Shown in pieces: positions 1 through 9,605 of a stretch of DNA of 15,000 nt. Numbering within the stretch: the first letter of the stretch is position 1; the number at the start of each line of letters is the position of its first letter. Under the pieces are notes generated by a model, which saw nothing but the letters and a program-made list of their open reading frames with translations, searched no databases and was not told the origin of the DNA. The position numbers were made by a program, and so were the translations under genes. The DNA comes from Chrysomallon squamiferum (lineage: Eukaryota; Mollusca; Gastropoda; Neomphalida; Peltospiridae), in NCBI GenBank assembly GCA_012295275.1, contig CM022668.1:3645580-3660579 (forward strand), read 5' to 3'.

Positions 1-764
1 GTTATTGTTGTGTAGGTACGCTGTTGTGAGTCTGGCTGTATGTGGTCTCGCATTGTCGTGAAGAATACAGCGTTACCATTATTCATAATTGGAGCGGCAT
101 GTGGCTGCAAAATTTCATCTCAGTATTTCTGTGCCATTAAGTAGCCTTGGATGTGAACCAGGTTGGTCCTGCCAGTGTATGAGATTGCTGCCCACACCAT
201 CACACTACCACCGCCAAATCTGTCCGATTCCTGTATGCAGTTTGCAGCAAAACGTTCACCACGACATCTGTAAACTTGACATCTTCCATCAGCTCGACGA
301 AGCAGAAATCAAGCCTCGTCACTAAACCAGACAGTTCTCCATCATAACTGAGGCCAGACTCTGTGCAGTTGACACCACTGATGTCGTAGTCGACTATGTT
401 GTTCAGTCAAAACAACTCTTCTTACTCGAATACCTGGATCGAATACCTGCCTCGCGTAAACGATTGCGCACTGTTGCGCCGATATTCTACACAGACCTGG
501 TATTGCTGAAGCAGTAGAGGTTGCCGTGGTGGTTCGTTACCGTAGATGAAGTACCCGTATGTAGCGGTCCTGGGCCCTGGTGGTTACACGTGGTCTAACT
601 GATCTGGGATGGTCACATGTTGTTTGCTGTTGCTGGAACCGTTACCACAATCTCAAGGTGGTACTTGGGGATACATGGAACACCCGGGCTACGGCCGAGA
701 AGGATTCGCCAGCTTGTAAACAGCCGATGGCGTTGTTTCGTTGTGGTTCACTCAGTCGTGGCAT
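1..764 (-). pseudogene. Decayed Tc1/mariner-family transposase, 3' end beyond window
   Basis: Reading the minus strand from an ATG at 764-762 gives MPRLSEPQRNNAIG, then an HTH-like region (LQAGESFSAVARVFHVSPST), a PRS-RPRVTT linker, AQDRYIR, a second DNA-binding block, FSDEA (first catalytic Asp, about residue 149), FGGGSVMVWAAIS, and after a frameshift LHDNARPHTARLTTAYLHNN with the second catalytic Asp (57-55). This order is that of Tc1-like transposases, which cut and paste their own element at TA sites. The third acidic residue would lie before base 1, so DD34E cannot be told from DD37E. It is inactive: in-frame stops at 644-642, 539-537, 344-342, 311-309 and 122-120, a 1-base loss near 64-65, another near 474, and a 13-bp duplication at 426-451. 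It probably sits in an intron of the receptor gene. Confidence 0.93.
426..451. repeat. 13-bp tandem duplication inside the transposase remnant
   Basis: TCGAATACCTGGA (426-438) is followed directly by TCGAATACCTGC- (439-450); 11 bases are identical. On the coding strand this repeats the Gly-Ile-Arg segment after TVRNRLREAG. It adds 13 bases and, with a one-base loss about 25-50 bases earlier in the reading direction (near 474), returns the frame to that of the conserved FSDEA block. Confidence 0.8.
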
Positions 765-1079
765 TTGTTTGATGTTGGATCAAAACAAAAATAATGAACA
801 GAAGTTTTCGAAAATCTTGCATTAATATAACCCTTGTATTGAAGTTTCTTGTGCCACACGTGCACATGCACTGGTAACGTGGTTTGCATGCGGGGACGTT
901 TTGGCTAATTAACACGATCATAGCCTTTATTATGTGTTACCTGCTTTTTGGCTACTGTAACAAAAGCTATTCGTTTGAATCACCAAATGTCATCATATTC
1001 ATAGTTTGTACATTGATGTGTGTCAGTTTACAACAGTTATCTAACAAATCAACCATTGTGCGTTGTTTTTTTGGGAGAG
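765..1079. other. Probable transposon 5' flank and unique AT-rich DNA
   Basis: The stretch just beyond the transposase ATG should hold the element's untranslated leader and left terminal inverted repeat. The other end of the element is outside the window, so the inverted repeat cannot be paired and the boundary is not located. The open frame running from 884 into the next microsatellite has no recognisable domain and ends as an Arg-Glu run made by the (AG)n tract, so I do not treat it as a gene. Confidence 0.4.
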
Positions 1080-1094
1080 TATATATATATATAT

Positions 1095-1190
<96 letters not shown>
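1080..1190. repeat. (AT)n followed by (AG)47 microsatellite
   Basis: About 15 bp of alternating TA (1080-1094) pass through GT into an uninterrupted (AG)47 tract at 1097-1190. The purine strand is the plus strand, so a minus-strand transcript would carry (CU)n here. No interruptions are seen, which suggests an active, length-variable locus. Confidence 0.98.
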
Positions 1191-1191
<1 letters not shown>

Positions 1192-1640
1192 ATGAATAAA
1201 AGGAAAAGAAGTTACGATTGTATAGGTGTATATGAATGTGTACGTTTATGAGAAAACGATTTTATTATCGAACGAATAGCTGCGGTGTGGCAGTTAATAC
1301 TGAAAAGTATCTATTTCTAAAACAAGTCAACTAGTTACATGTAATCAGTATTGAAGGAAATCACAAACTTTAATTATCAAAAGTTAGTTAATATCTTTGG
1401 CTTCTTCTTTCATCCTAACATGATAACTAATAATAATCATGATAATATTTTACAAGAGCCTCTGTACTGCTATCTTTATACATTTTCAGCATCAGGAAAC
1501 ATTCCTATACATTTTTAGCAAGTTTAGTCTTATAGCTTGCTGGGAAAAATAGTTTTCTTTATTCTCAGACGTTTTCATTATTTCCCACAACAGTTTATCT
1601 GCCAGTTCAAGCTTTCTAAGAATGCTTAAACACATGCTGT
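1191..1640. other. Unique AT-rich sequence, no gene seen
   Basis: I see no convincing coding frame, RNA gene or repeat here. A minus-strand open frame of 76 codons (1722-1492) overlaps it but has no recognisable motif and ordinary AT-rich composition. It is most simply intron sequence. Confidence 0.5.
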
Positions 1641-1644
1641 GGAG

Positions 1645-1743
1645 CAACATGGCGGTTTTAAAGCGACATCGATTAGATGCGGAACGTCGGATGAACCGCA
1701 GATCTGTGTTTAAGTGATACACGTTTTGGACGGATCTGATTGG
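1645..1743. promoter_or_regulatory. YY1/TISU-like site with reverse CCAAT box
   Basis: A GC-richer island in AT-rich DNA. CAACATGGCGGT at 1645-1656 matches the TISU/YY1 consensus SAASATGGCGGC at 11 of 12 positions, and its reverse is the YY1 form CGCCATGTT. ATTGG at 1739-1743 is a CCAAT box on the minus strand, about 85-95 bp from the YY1 site, a usual promoter spacing for a minus-strand start. On the plus strand the ATG opens a 22-codon basic frame (1649-1717) of unknown meaning. Function is inferred from motifs only. Confidence 0.3.
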
Positions 1744-2959
1744 CTGGTGTTGCTGTTAAGTTATCGATGCTGAAGCATGGCGGGTAGAAAGATCGAATCC
1801 CCTTATTAGGAGACAATTTTTTTCTAAACTGTCCATCAACACAGAAATGTTTCATTATGCATCGAGAACCAGTCGTGCTATATTTCAGACAGACTCACAT
1901 CCCCGTAACACACCTAAACGTTAAATGGAGAAATAATACACGAACAGAAAACAATTATTTATATATATATAAGTAGTTAAAAAAAAAAGAAGAGGTAAAA
2001 ATCAGAACAAAGCAAGCAAATACACAAAAATGGAAAAATTGTTAAATATCAAACACAACAGGGCAATTCCATGGCTTTAGGGACAAAAGGGGAAAACATT
2101 ATTTCAACAATGCAAAGGGTCAAAACCAGGAAATTAAGCATAGCAGGTCGTTGACACTAAACTGAATTTGACGCTTCATTTCACTTAGTATATAATGTCC
2201 AAACCATGAGTTTAAAATGAATTTTAGAAATAGCCAAATAAATATTGGATTAGAACCAATGTGTTCAGTAAATATAAGTCCATAACAAGAAAAATCTAAA
2301 TTGTTTATGTCAGAAGAAAATCTGAAGGTATATAATCATGTTCTTTCTAATTCTTTTAGTACTAATTTTTGAACCTGCAGCATTTCTGAACAAAATATGG
2401 TTTCACCACATACCAGTGATGCAACATGATGATATTTTTAGACATAATTCATCAGTTTTTAAAAGAAAAATCCATCCAAATTTTATAAGACAACAAAAAA
2501 AAATAAAAGTATACATTCAATTTTTTATGCTGTTCTGTATAATTATTATTACAAGAAAAAGACAGAATGTTAAAATGACAGTTAATGAAAGACAAAAAGC
2601 ACATGTAGACAGAAGAGTAAAAAAATAGAAAGAAGGATGCCTGAATCCATCCAAAACAAGATTGGAGAACAAAAATGTAAAACCGGGGAACAAAGCATAG
2701 GGTTTTACGTAAAGTGCAATGATAAAAGTAGAGCCTATAAAGACTGAATACTTTCAAATGTGCCCAACCATAGACAAAGCAATGACCCGTGCTAAACGAG
2801 GACTGGAACATCATTTCCACATATTCCTAAACAGTTGCTAAAACTGCAACGAATGAAACATTTTCATCAGCATGAATGACACAATGACACAGCGAAAGTG
2901 ACTTGGTATTTCCTGAAGAATGAATGATTCAGATGAGAGCATTTCAAAGGTAGTAGAAG
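1744..2959. other. AT-rich unique sequence, no gene seen
   Basis: The composition is strongly AT-rich with A-runs (for example near 1980 and 2500). Open frames on both strands between 2338 and 2820 overlap each other, are rich in Lys/Phe/Ile as expected of AT-rich non-coding DNA, and show no domain. I see no repeat unit or RNA gene. Confidence 0.5.
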
Positions 2960-3680
2960 AGGGAATAACTATTGATTTGCGCCTCTACCTTTCCTCCTTA
3001 TCGACCAATTTATGGAGCACTGCTCTATTAGACGTGTAGGTACCAGGATGAGATACAAAGTGCTCACTGACAGCAACACCAAGTAATCCTTGTTACAGTA
3101 TCCATGTAGCTTACCGGCATGCTGCACTCGACTGTGAGAGCATCTGATAATCTTGCACATTCGAGAGACACTATCATAGCATACCGTTACATGCTCCTGG
3201 AAATGATCCCAAATCATTCAGAACTGCATTGATTTGGTCTAATTTCATAGAAGCTATTATGATTTCGCTACAGAAAAGTTTAACAAAAATATTCATTGGA
3301 ATATATTTGTCATTTCTCATGCAAGGGGCCTGTTGGTGGTATAATGTGGCAAAAGAAGACAATAATGGTGAAGCATGCATCTTTCTTCATTCTGGTGGCT
3401 GGAGACAAGTCACAGGCCAGTGTATTTAAAATGAATACCTTTCAGCTTCGCTACAATGTCAAACATTTATTTGTACAATTTATAGATTTCAGAAACCATG
3501 TTAGCTGGTTTTTTCACCCATGTTCTTTTGATATAACATCTGTCATGCACATATTTCTGATTACCTGTCAAGCCATAGATATCCCTGGGCTCTTTTCTCT
3601 ATGGCACCAAACAGAATGACCTCCAGCTCCTCTGAATGCAATGTCCGTCGCCGTGGAATTGCCCAATAGTATTGTTATTG
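2960..3680. other. Less AT-rich block with unassigned coding-like frames
   Basis: This block has more balanced base composition than its flanks and open frames on both strands. The most protein-like is a 37-codon minus-strand frame at 3674-3564 containing RRRTLHSEELEVILFGAIEK, charged and amphipathic, ending where CAG|GTAATC (3567-3559) would make a usable splice donor. Further minus-strand frames continue at 3380-3174 and 3217-2969. I recognise no family. It may be an old pseudogene or mobile-element copy with frameshifts, an exon of another gene, or chance. No start codon, domain or partner exon supports a live gene. Confidence 0.25.
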
Positions 3681-3701
3681 ACTCAGTGTGAGTGCTGTAG
3701 C

Positions 3702-3758
3702 GTTGTGGTTACAACAGTGGTTACTAATTAAATAATGTGCTATAAACCAAACCACAAC
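3702..3758. repeat. Imperfect inverted repeat
   Basis: GTTGTGGTT at 3702-3710 is matched by AACCACAAC at 3750-3758, a 9-bp perfect stem with a 39-base loop. The left arm is followed by a partial direct repeat (GTGGTTAC / GTGGTTACT). It could be a chance hairpin or the remnant of a short transposon end. Confidence 0.4.
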
Positions 3759-3780
3759 CAAGAGTAACTACGCATGACAA

Positions 3781-4086
3781 AGAACCTGATTTTACAAGCC
3801 ACTGGAAAACTTTAATATTGATGTATAGATAGATGGCTTACTTTATATATAAACCATCGAAAACGAAATATAAGCTGCATTCGCTACTTTCTGATAAACG
3901 ATCAAAAAAGAATTATTTTATGCAAATTTTCATCGCTTTGTTAAGAGGTAGACTGGTCTTACTAGCTAAACTGACAATAAATTCACACAGAGAGAAGAAA
4001 GTGCCTAAGTAAAACGCGAGAAGTTCCGTACCAACCGATCCAAATCATCAAATCAAAAATCGATAAATTTAGTTAAATACGGCAAA
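3781..4086. other. AT-rich unique sequence, nothing recognised
   Basis: No open frame, repeat, hairpin or promoter motif stands out in this stretch. Confidence 0.5.
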
Positions 4087-4324
4087 CTTCTTCTTCTTTT
4101 TTCCTTCTCTCTAAACGTAATGTTTGTCTTCAGATAATGAGGGATTTTAAAGTGTGGTCTGAGACTAACTACCGACAAATCTCGACGTGTGATTACGCTG
4201 AGTAACGCAGGCTTGGTGATCAGTGGTGAATATTTTAGTTTCGGTCAAGTGAGTTCTCGTTTCGCTGCGGAAGTACTGACCTCGAATACACTGATGATTC
4301 GAGACAAGAAACGGTCGCCATATT
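4087..4324. other. GC-richer island with splice-acceptor-like tract and YY1 site
   Basis: A pyrimidine run (4088-4111) and TTTGTCTTCAG ending at 4133 resemble a plus-strand splice acceptor; the open frame after it (4134-4205) reads MRDFKVWSETNYRQISTCDYAE with an initial Ile and then stops. On the minus strand, ATG at 4321-4319 lies within CGCCATATT (4316-4324), a YY1 consensus, and opens 28 codons to 4235; CCAAT in reverse (ATTGG) is at 4332-4336. These frames are short and unrecognised, so I record the island without claiming an exon. Confidence 0.2.
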
Positions 4325-4471
4325 ATTTATGATTGGTTGTTTTTTCCGTTTCATGAGAAGTTTTTGGAAATCATAAAATATGTTAATTGAGAATGCTGAT
4401 TATTATTCCTTTTCGTTTTTGTATTATGTATGTATATTATGTGTGTATGTGAGTCTATAATTTCATGTATT

Positions 4472-4474
4472 TAC

Positions 4475-4512
<38 letters not shown>

Positions 4513-4515
4513 GTA
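4472..4515. repeat. Perfect 44-bp palindrome, TACG(TA)18CGTA
   Basis: An 18-unit TA microsatellite is capped on both sides by matching CG dinucleotides, making a perfect palindrome of 44 bp with no spacer. Such a sequence can extrude as a cruciform and is expected to vary in length. Confidence 0.95.
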
Positions 4516-4868
4516 TTTCTCTATGTGTGTGTTAAGGGTGTATTTGTGTGTGTTTCATAATTATCACGGATGCATTTCAAGATCAGATACTTTCATTAAG
4601 AAGAAGAAGAAAATCTATACTGGGCAAGTAAATTGGTGGGAGGATACTGGAGCTTTTAACAGCGTACACAACTTGTAACAAAAGCAATCGACACAACAAC
4701 CGGGTCTTTTCAGCGGACATTTCACAACTGTCGTTTCTGCGGTGAAATACAGAAATCTGAATTCCCAAACACAATTACACCCCGTGTCTGCTGCTTTGAT
4801 GTGTTTTATAGACGAGTTTGGTGCGAAATAAACACAGAAATGTGAGAGGAGTTGGGACAGAGCGCGAG
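4516..4868. other. Unique sequence between palindrome and regulatory island
   Basis: A plus-strand 82-codon frame (4430-4678) gets part of its length from the TA repeat (Tyr-Ile run), and a minus-strand 63-codon frame (4774-4583) overlaps it. Neither shows a domain. Nothing else is recognised. Confidence 0.45.
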
Positions 4869-4869
4869 C

Positions 4870-4938
4870 TCAAAGTACATATCCGTCATTAACTTGCAGG
4901 TCACGCACGTCATCCAGTGGCGCCATCTTGCGCCAAAA
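4870..4938 (-). promoter_or_regulatory. E2F-like plus TISU/YY1-like composite site with short ORF
   Basis: On the minus strand TTTTGGCGC (4938-4930, matching the E2F consensus TTTSSCGC) runs directly into CAAGATGGCGCC (4930-4919), matching the TISU consensus SAASATGGCGGC at 11 of 12 positions and YY1 CGCCATCTT in reverse. TISU elements combine a YY1-bound promoter with a translation start in genes with very short leaders. The ATG (4926-4924) has A at -3 and G at +4 and opens MAPLDDVRDLQVNDGYVL, ending at 4870; a weak donor (CAA|GTTAAT) lies inside. This could be a first exon or regulatory element, or a chance cluster. Confidence 0.35.
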
Positions 4939-5007
4939 TTAGATATTTCAATACGTTATTGTGCAAATGAGGCAAGCTCGGTTACCGCGAATTAAGTCGC
5001 TGATGGA

Positions 5008-5047
5008 TTTTTCTTTCTTCTTCTTTTCCTTTTTTTTTTTTTCTTCT
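5008..5047. repeat. Polypyrimidine tract
   Basis: Forty bases of almost pure T/C on the plus strand, including a run of about 14 T. No AG acceptor follows in a usual position, so it looks like low-complexity DNA and not a splice site. Confidence 0.8.
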
Positions 5048-5180
5048 GTTTTTTATTTCTTGCTACGCGATAAAATGAACTTTATTCGTCTGGCAATAGA
5101 CCGAAATTTGGAGACAGATAGCAGTAATGTGTGAAATAAATAAATTTTTAAAACAAAGAATCAGACAAACAAACAAAAAT

Positions 5181-5194
5181 TAATAATAATAATA

Positions 5195-5242
<48 letters not shown>
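5181..5242. repeat. (TAA)n microsatellite
   Basis: About 20 TAA/ATA units with one interruption near 5194. It is followed by A-rich, T-poor plus-strand sequence up to about 5480, in which the minus-strand 88-codon frame (5521-5255) is simply Phe-rich translation of A-runs. Confidence 0.95.
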
Positions 5243-5963
<721 letters not shown>

Positions 5964-5970
5964 GCACACT

Positions 5971-6060
5971 AATAATTATATTTATAACAATTAAAATAAT
6001 AATAATAACAACAACAACAACAGCAGCAGCAAAAACAATAATAATAACGTAACAATAATA
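5971..6060. repeat. Compound (AAT)(AAC)(AGC) trinucleotide tract
   Basis: AAT units pass into AAC, then into three AGC units, then back to AAT (clearest at 5995-6060). The stepwise unit changes fit point mutation followed by slippage. Confidence 0.85.
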
Positions 6061-6557
6061 TTTATTTAAAAGAAAACTGTTATACATGTTTTTGGACTGC
6101 ATAACAGACATGAAAACACACGCTAAGAAATACAAAACATTTGTTAGAAAACTAATTGCTGTATAAGTGAACTAGTTTAGGGAAGATTATAGCAGATTAA
6201 ACACTCTTACTTTAGTTGTCGGTTTAGTCTAGAACTTTGTAGATTTTTTGTATAATTTTTCCACTAAGGACATTCACATGCTTGTGATGAATAAGATACA
6301 CAACTAATTATTATAAATTATTAATCACTGCTATTAATTATTATACGAATTATTAATAACCATTAAATATATATACTGTTATCTGTCTTCATAACTCACA
6401 TTAATTTTAATAAAGTGTTCCCTGATGTTATTAATTGTGAAATCATTGCTGATTTATAACAGTATGTGATTGCTCGAAGTTGGCCGTGAACAATATATTT
6501 AGTTTTGTCACAGATGAATGAATTATATAATTATATCTATATATATTCAATTGAAAC
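6061..6557. other. AT-rich unique DNA with a small direct duplication
   Basis: No gene is seen. TAATTATTATAAATTATTAAT at 6305-6325 recurs as TAATTATTATACGAATTATTAAT at 6335-6357, a direct repeat with about 30-bp period and a two-base insertion. The rest is unremarkable AT-rich sequence. Confidence 0.55.
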
Positions 6558-6608
6558 GTTGTTGTTTTGTTGTTGTTGTTGTTGTTTTGGGTTTTTTTTT
6601 TTTTTTTA
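6558..6608. repeat. (GTT)n and poly-T low-complexity tract
   Basis: GTTGTTGTTTTGTTGTTGTT-type units run into a poly-T stretch of about 16 (6592-6607). Confidence 0.85.
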
Positions 6609-6989
6609 ATTAACATATGGAAGTATTCTTTTTTCTTCTTGTTGTTTTTATTTTTGTCATTTTTATAACCTAACGTTGCCAGGGAATTATAAAATCAGGT
6701 TCTATGAGCCTATAAAATCAACAACAACAAAAAGAAAAGTTGATTTGAAAGAATTCTGGCCATTACTCTTCAAACTGGGCCAACTATCATAAAATTTTAT
6801 ATCTTGTACATATCACCGTTGTTTTCTAAGAATTTATGTCATGAATTGATCAAACATATTGATATATAATTACTAAAGTCTTTAAAATACTTACCGTCTT
6901 GAAAATTCAATTTTTGTATCTTTGAAATGACAACAACGCCAAAAATACTACTATTAAAAGCTAATTCTAAACATGATTAGCAGTCTCTA

Positions 6990-7014
6990 TGACGTCAGAA
7001 CATTATTGACGTCA
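6990..7014. promoter_or_regulatory. Pair of perfect CRE palindromes
   Basis: TGACGTCA occurs at 6990-6997 and again at 7007-7014, 17 bp start to start. This 8-bp palindrome is the full cAMP-response element bound by CREB/ATF bZIP dimers. Two perfect copies so close in AT-rich DNA are unlikely by chance. It would act as an intronic enhancer of the receptor gene or a neighbour, if functional. Confidence 0.45.
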
Positions 7015-7134
7015 TCCAAGAACATTTCTAAGTCTAGGTTTATTTCTGCGATTTTCCATGTGTGTGTATGTAACGGAGAGCGACAGGGTGACAAACAAAA
7101 TTGACAGACAGTCAGACAGACAGATAAATATTTA

Positions 7135-7620
7135 GATATAATTTTATAACATAAAAGAAAAATTTAAATAGGAAAATAAGAATAACAACAACAAAAAAAC
7201 CAACAACAAAAAAAACAAAAACAAAAGGAAACAAAATAAAAAACAAACAAAAAATAATAGAAGTGAGAATATGAAAAAAATAAATAAATAAATAAATACA
7301 TAAATAAATAAAAGAAAGAAAAAAGAAGGAAAAAAGAAATGCTAACATCAAGTTAATACCCTACACACTTGTACAATGTATTCACATCACATAATTACAA
7401 AAAAACTGCTTACGTTTATGTAAATCCTAAGTATATTTCCTTATGCAAATAATGAAAAAAAAAAAAAAAAAAACCAACAAACAAACCAGCAAAATAAAAT
7501 AAAAGAAGAAGAGAAAACAAAAACAAATGAAAAAGGAAAAAAAAGAAAAGAAAAGAAAAAACAAAAAATGATAATAATTTTACCAATCTAACTAAAAAAA
7601 TCCCGAACAATAACAACAAA
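7135..7620. repeat. Strand-asymmetric A-rich low-complexity region
   Basis: The plus strand is mostly A with AAC, AAAT, AAAAG and AAAC motifs, very poor in T; it includes a (TAAA)n run at 7280-7313 and poly-A of about 18 near 7455. Phe-rich minus-strand frames (7351-7112, 7619-7416) are its translation and not genes. A unique stretch of about 100 bp (7340-7440) separates two A-rich blocks. Confidence 0.8.
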
Positions 7621-8289
7621 ACTTACAATATTTTAACGTGCAGTGACAGTAAGAAATGTTATTCAAGTTTACAAAATAAGTACAACTTTGTTTTACTAAA
7701 CAAACAGCTAATGTCAAACAACTGCAATAGAAACATTTCAACTGAAACTCTTTTCACATTGTAATGAAAACGCTTGAATAATTATTTTCTGACGCCATGA
7801 AGAAGAAGGCTTTTCACAAATATTAGTTACGTCGCAGAAGTGGGTTAAATAATTTTATTCTACAACAACGGAACATGCATGAGTATGCAAAATGAAAATA
7901 GCCTTTGGCTGACCAGCATACAACCTCGGTAATTCCTGGCTTAATTAAAATTTCTCTGTGAGACGGGTCTGATTTTGTCGCTGTCAAATTGTGACTGTTT
8001 CTGTCATGGCACGTTAACGTTACACAAGAGTCATGCGCACTCGATCTCATCACCATGGAAATACATTGTCACACTGATTACTACACCATGTGAAACAATG
8101 AATCGTTAAATTTGTTGACAGTATATAAATTAAATTGTTAATAATAACACACACACGTAATCAACAAAAAATAATTATATATACGAGATCATGAAATTAC
8201 AACATATAAACCTAAATTAAACCTCAGAAAAATATTTATGCTTTATAATTTCTGTATGTAAATGTATAGAAATATATATACGTAGAACT

Positions 8290-8292
<3 letters not shown>
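7621..8292. other. Unique sequence, one unassigned minus-strand frame
   Basis: A 77-codon minus-strand frame (8056-7823) begins at MVMRSSAHDSCVTL and is less AT-biased than surrounding DNA, but it has no recognisable domain and no supporting splice or promoter context. I judge it most likely chance. No RNA gene or repeat seen. Confidence 0.35.

Positions 8293-8359
<67 letters not shown>
8293..8359. repeat. (TAA)22 microsatellite
   Basis: An uninterrupted TAA array of about 67 bp, followed by CGTAACAACAACAATAA, which resembles the compound tract near 6040-6056 (TAACGTAACAATAA). Confidence 0.97.
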
Positions 8360-9326
8360 CGTAACAACAACAATAAAGATAATAACAAACTAATATACTA
8401 AGTGTTTAGAAAGAATGCAGCGACTCGTAAATCTGCAGAACGCTTTTCTGTGAAGTTTATAACTGAACGCGAAGTCTAGCAACAACAGAGTTAGTTGTAA
8501 CGTATTGCTACAAGTTTTGAACAACAAAACACAAGCTCAACGATACATGCCAGATTTTTCGTGTAGCTGAACGGGATTTTGGAAATGATGTTTTAATTGA
8601 ACACTGATGAAGAAGTGGAGGTCACTTGAAGGACATGGTCAGGTTAATTAACACTTACAACACAGGACACTTGCTCTGCTACAAACAGCTTTATGGCTTC
8701 GTCTGCAGGCGATGCATGTTGGCGATTAAAGAATGTAAAGCATGTCGCTATTCTTCTTAATGACTAATACTAAAACGTATCACGCCATTTTAGTTGAAGC
8801 GTCAAGGAACGAGGTGGAAATCACGAAGAGATAATAAAATCAAAATGTCAGTTATAGAAAAGCACTTATGTAGACATGATACATTTGCCTGACTTTTCAA
8901 GGGCACTATATTAAAAGATTATTTGTTTATTGACAGCTCATTAGATCGTCTAAAGCTGGAAACCCTATCTGCCAACAAAGTGACCATTAATATCGAAGAA
9001 CATTCATCATTAAGAACGTAGAAAGTAGACCTGCAGGTGCAAAACACGTATAACCAATTAAATGGACATACATATTGCTATCAAAAAATATATTTCTGTT
9101 CACTGATGTCTTATGATCAGTTGAAGAAAAGAAGGAGGAGAACAATGTAATGCAAAGTTTCAGCATCAAACGGAAAAATTTTGAGGTCTGGTTTCTGCCA
9201 AAAAAGTCTAAGTTCTCTGATTTCATTACCGAAACACGAAAACGGGCAGCTCACGAAGTGAAATGTAATATTAGTAATGTTCAACATTTTTTAGAAAAGG
9301 TTCTAAAATTATAGAAAAAAATAGGC
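8360..9326. other. GC-richer unique DNA with one YY1 site and a donor-ended frame
   Basis: CGCCATTTT, a YY1 consensus, is at 8783-8791. On the minus strand a 35-codon open stretch (8763-8659) containing HASPADEAIKLFVAEQVSCV ends exactly at a perfect donor GTAAGT (8658-8653). No acceptor or protein family was recognised, so this is not called an exon. The minus-strand frame 9226-8987 has no domain. Confidence 0.25.
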
Positions 9327-9345
9327 ATATATATATATATATATA

Positions 9346-9397
<52 letters not shown>

Positions 9398-9420
9398 TAT
9401 TTATTTTATTTTATTTTAAT
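9327..9420. repeat. (AT)n(TTA)n(TTTA)n compound microsatellite
   Basis: About 22 bp of AT passes without break into (TTA)16 (9348-9397) and then TTTA/TTTTA units. Confidence 0.97.
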
Positions 9421-9605
9421 TATTTTATTTTTCTGTATACCAACTATATATTCATTACATGTCTTAATTTCCAATAACAGTTTTTGAAATGAAAAAGACG
9501 ATTTCACATGGATTTTAATTTACACACTGTCCACCCCCGCTCTGCGACATCCCGCGAGAAAACCGTGATTTATTGCATGTGACAACATCGCCGTGTCTAC
9601 GTTAT

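Noticed and set aside
89-825. Plus-strand open frames at 89-325 and 580-825
   Set aside because: They lie antisense to the clear Tc1-like transposase remnant and have no features of their own.
1791-1800. GATCGAATCC resembling a tRNA or SINE B box
   Set aside because: No T-stem pairing, no A box at the right spacing and no acceptor stem could be drawn.
7823-8056. 77-codon minus-strand frame with balanced composition
   Set aside because: No domain, weak start context and no splice or promoter support; such a length is expected by chance in 15 kb.
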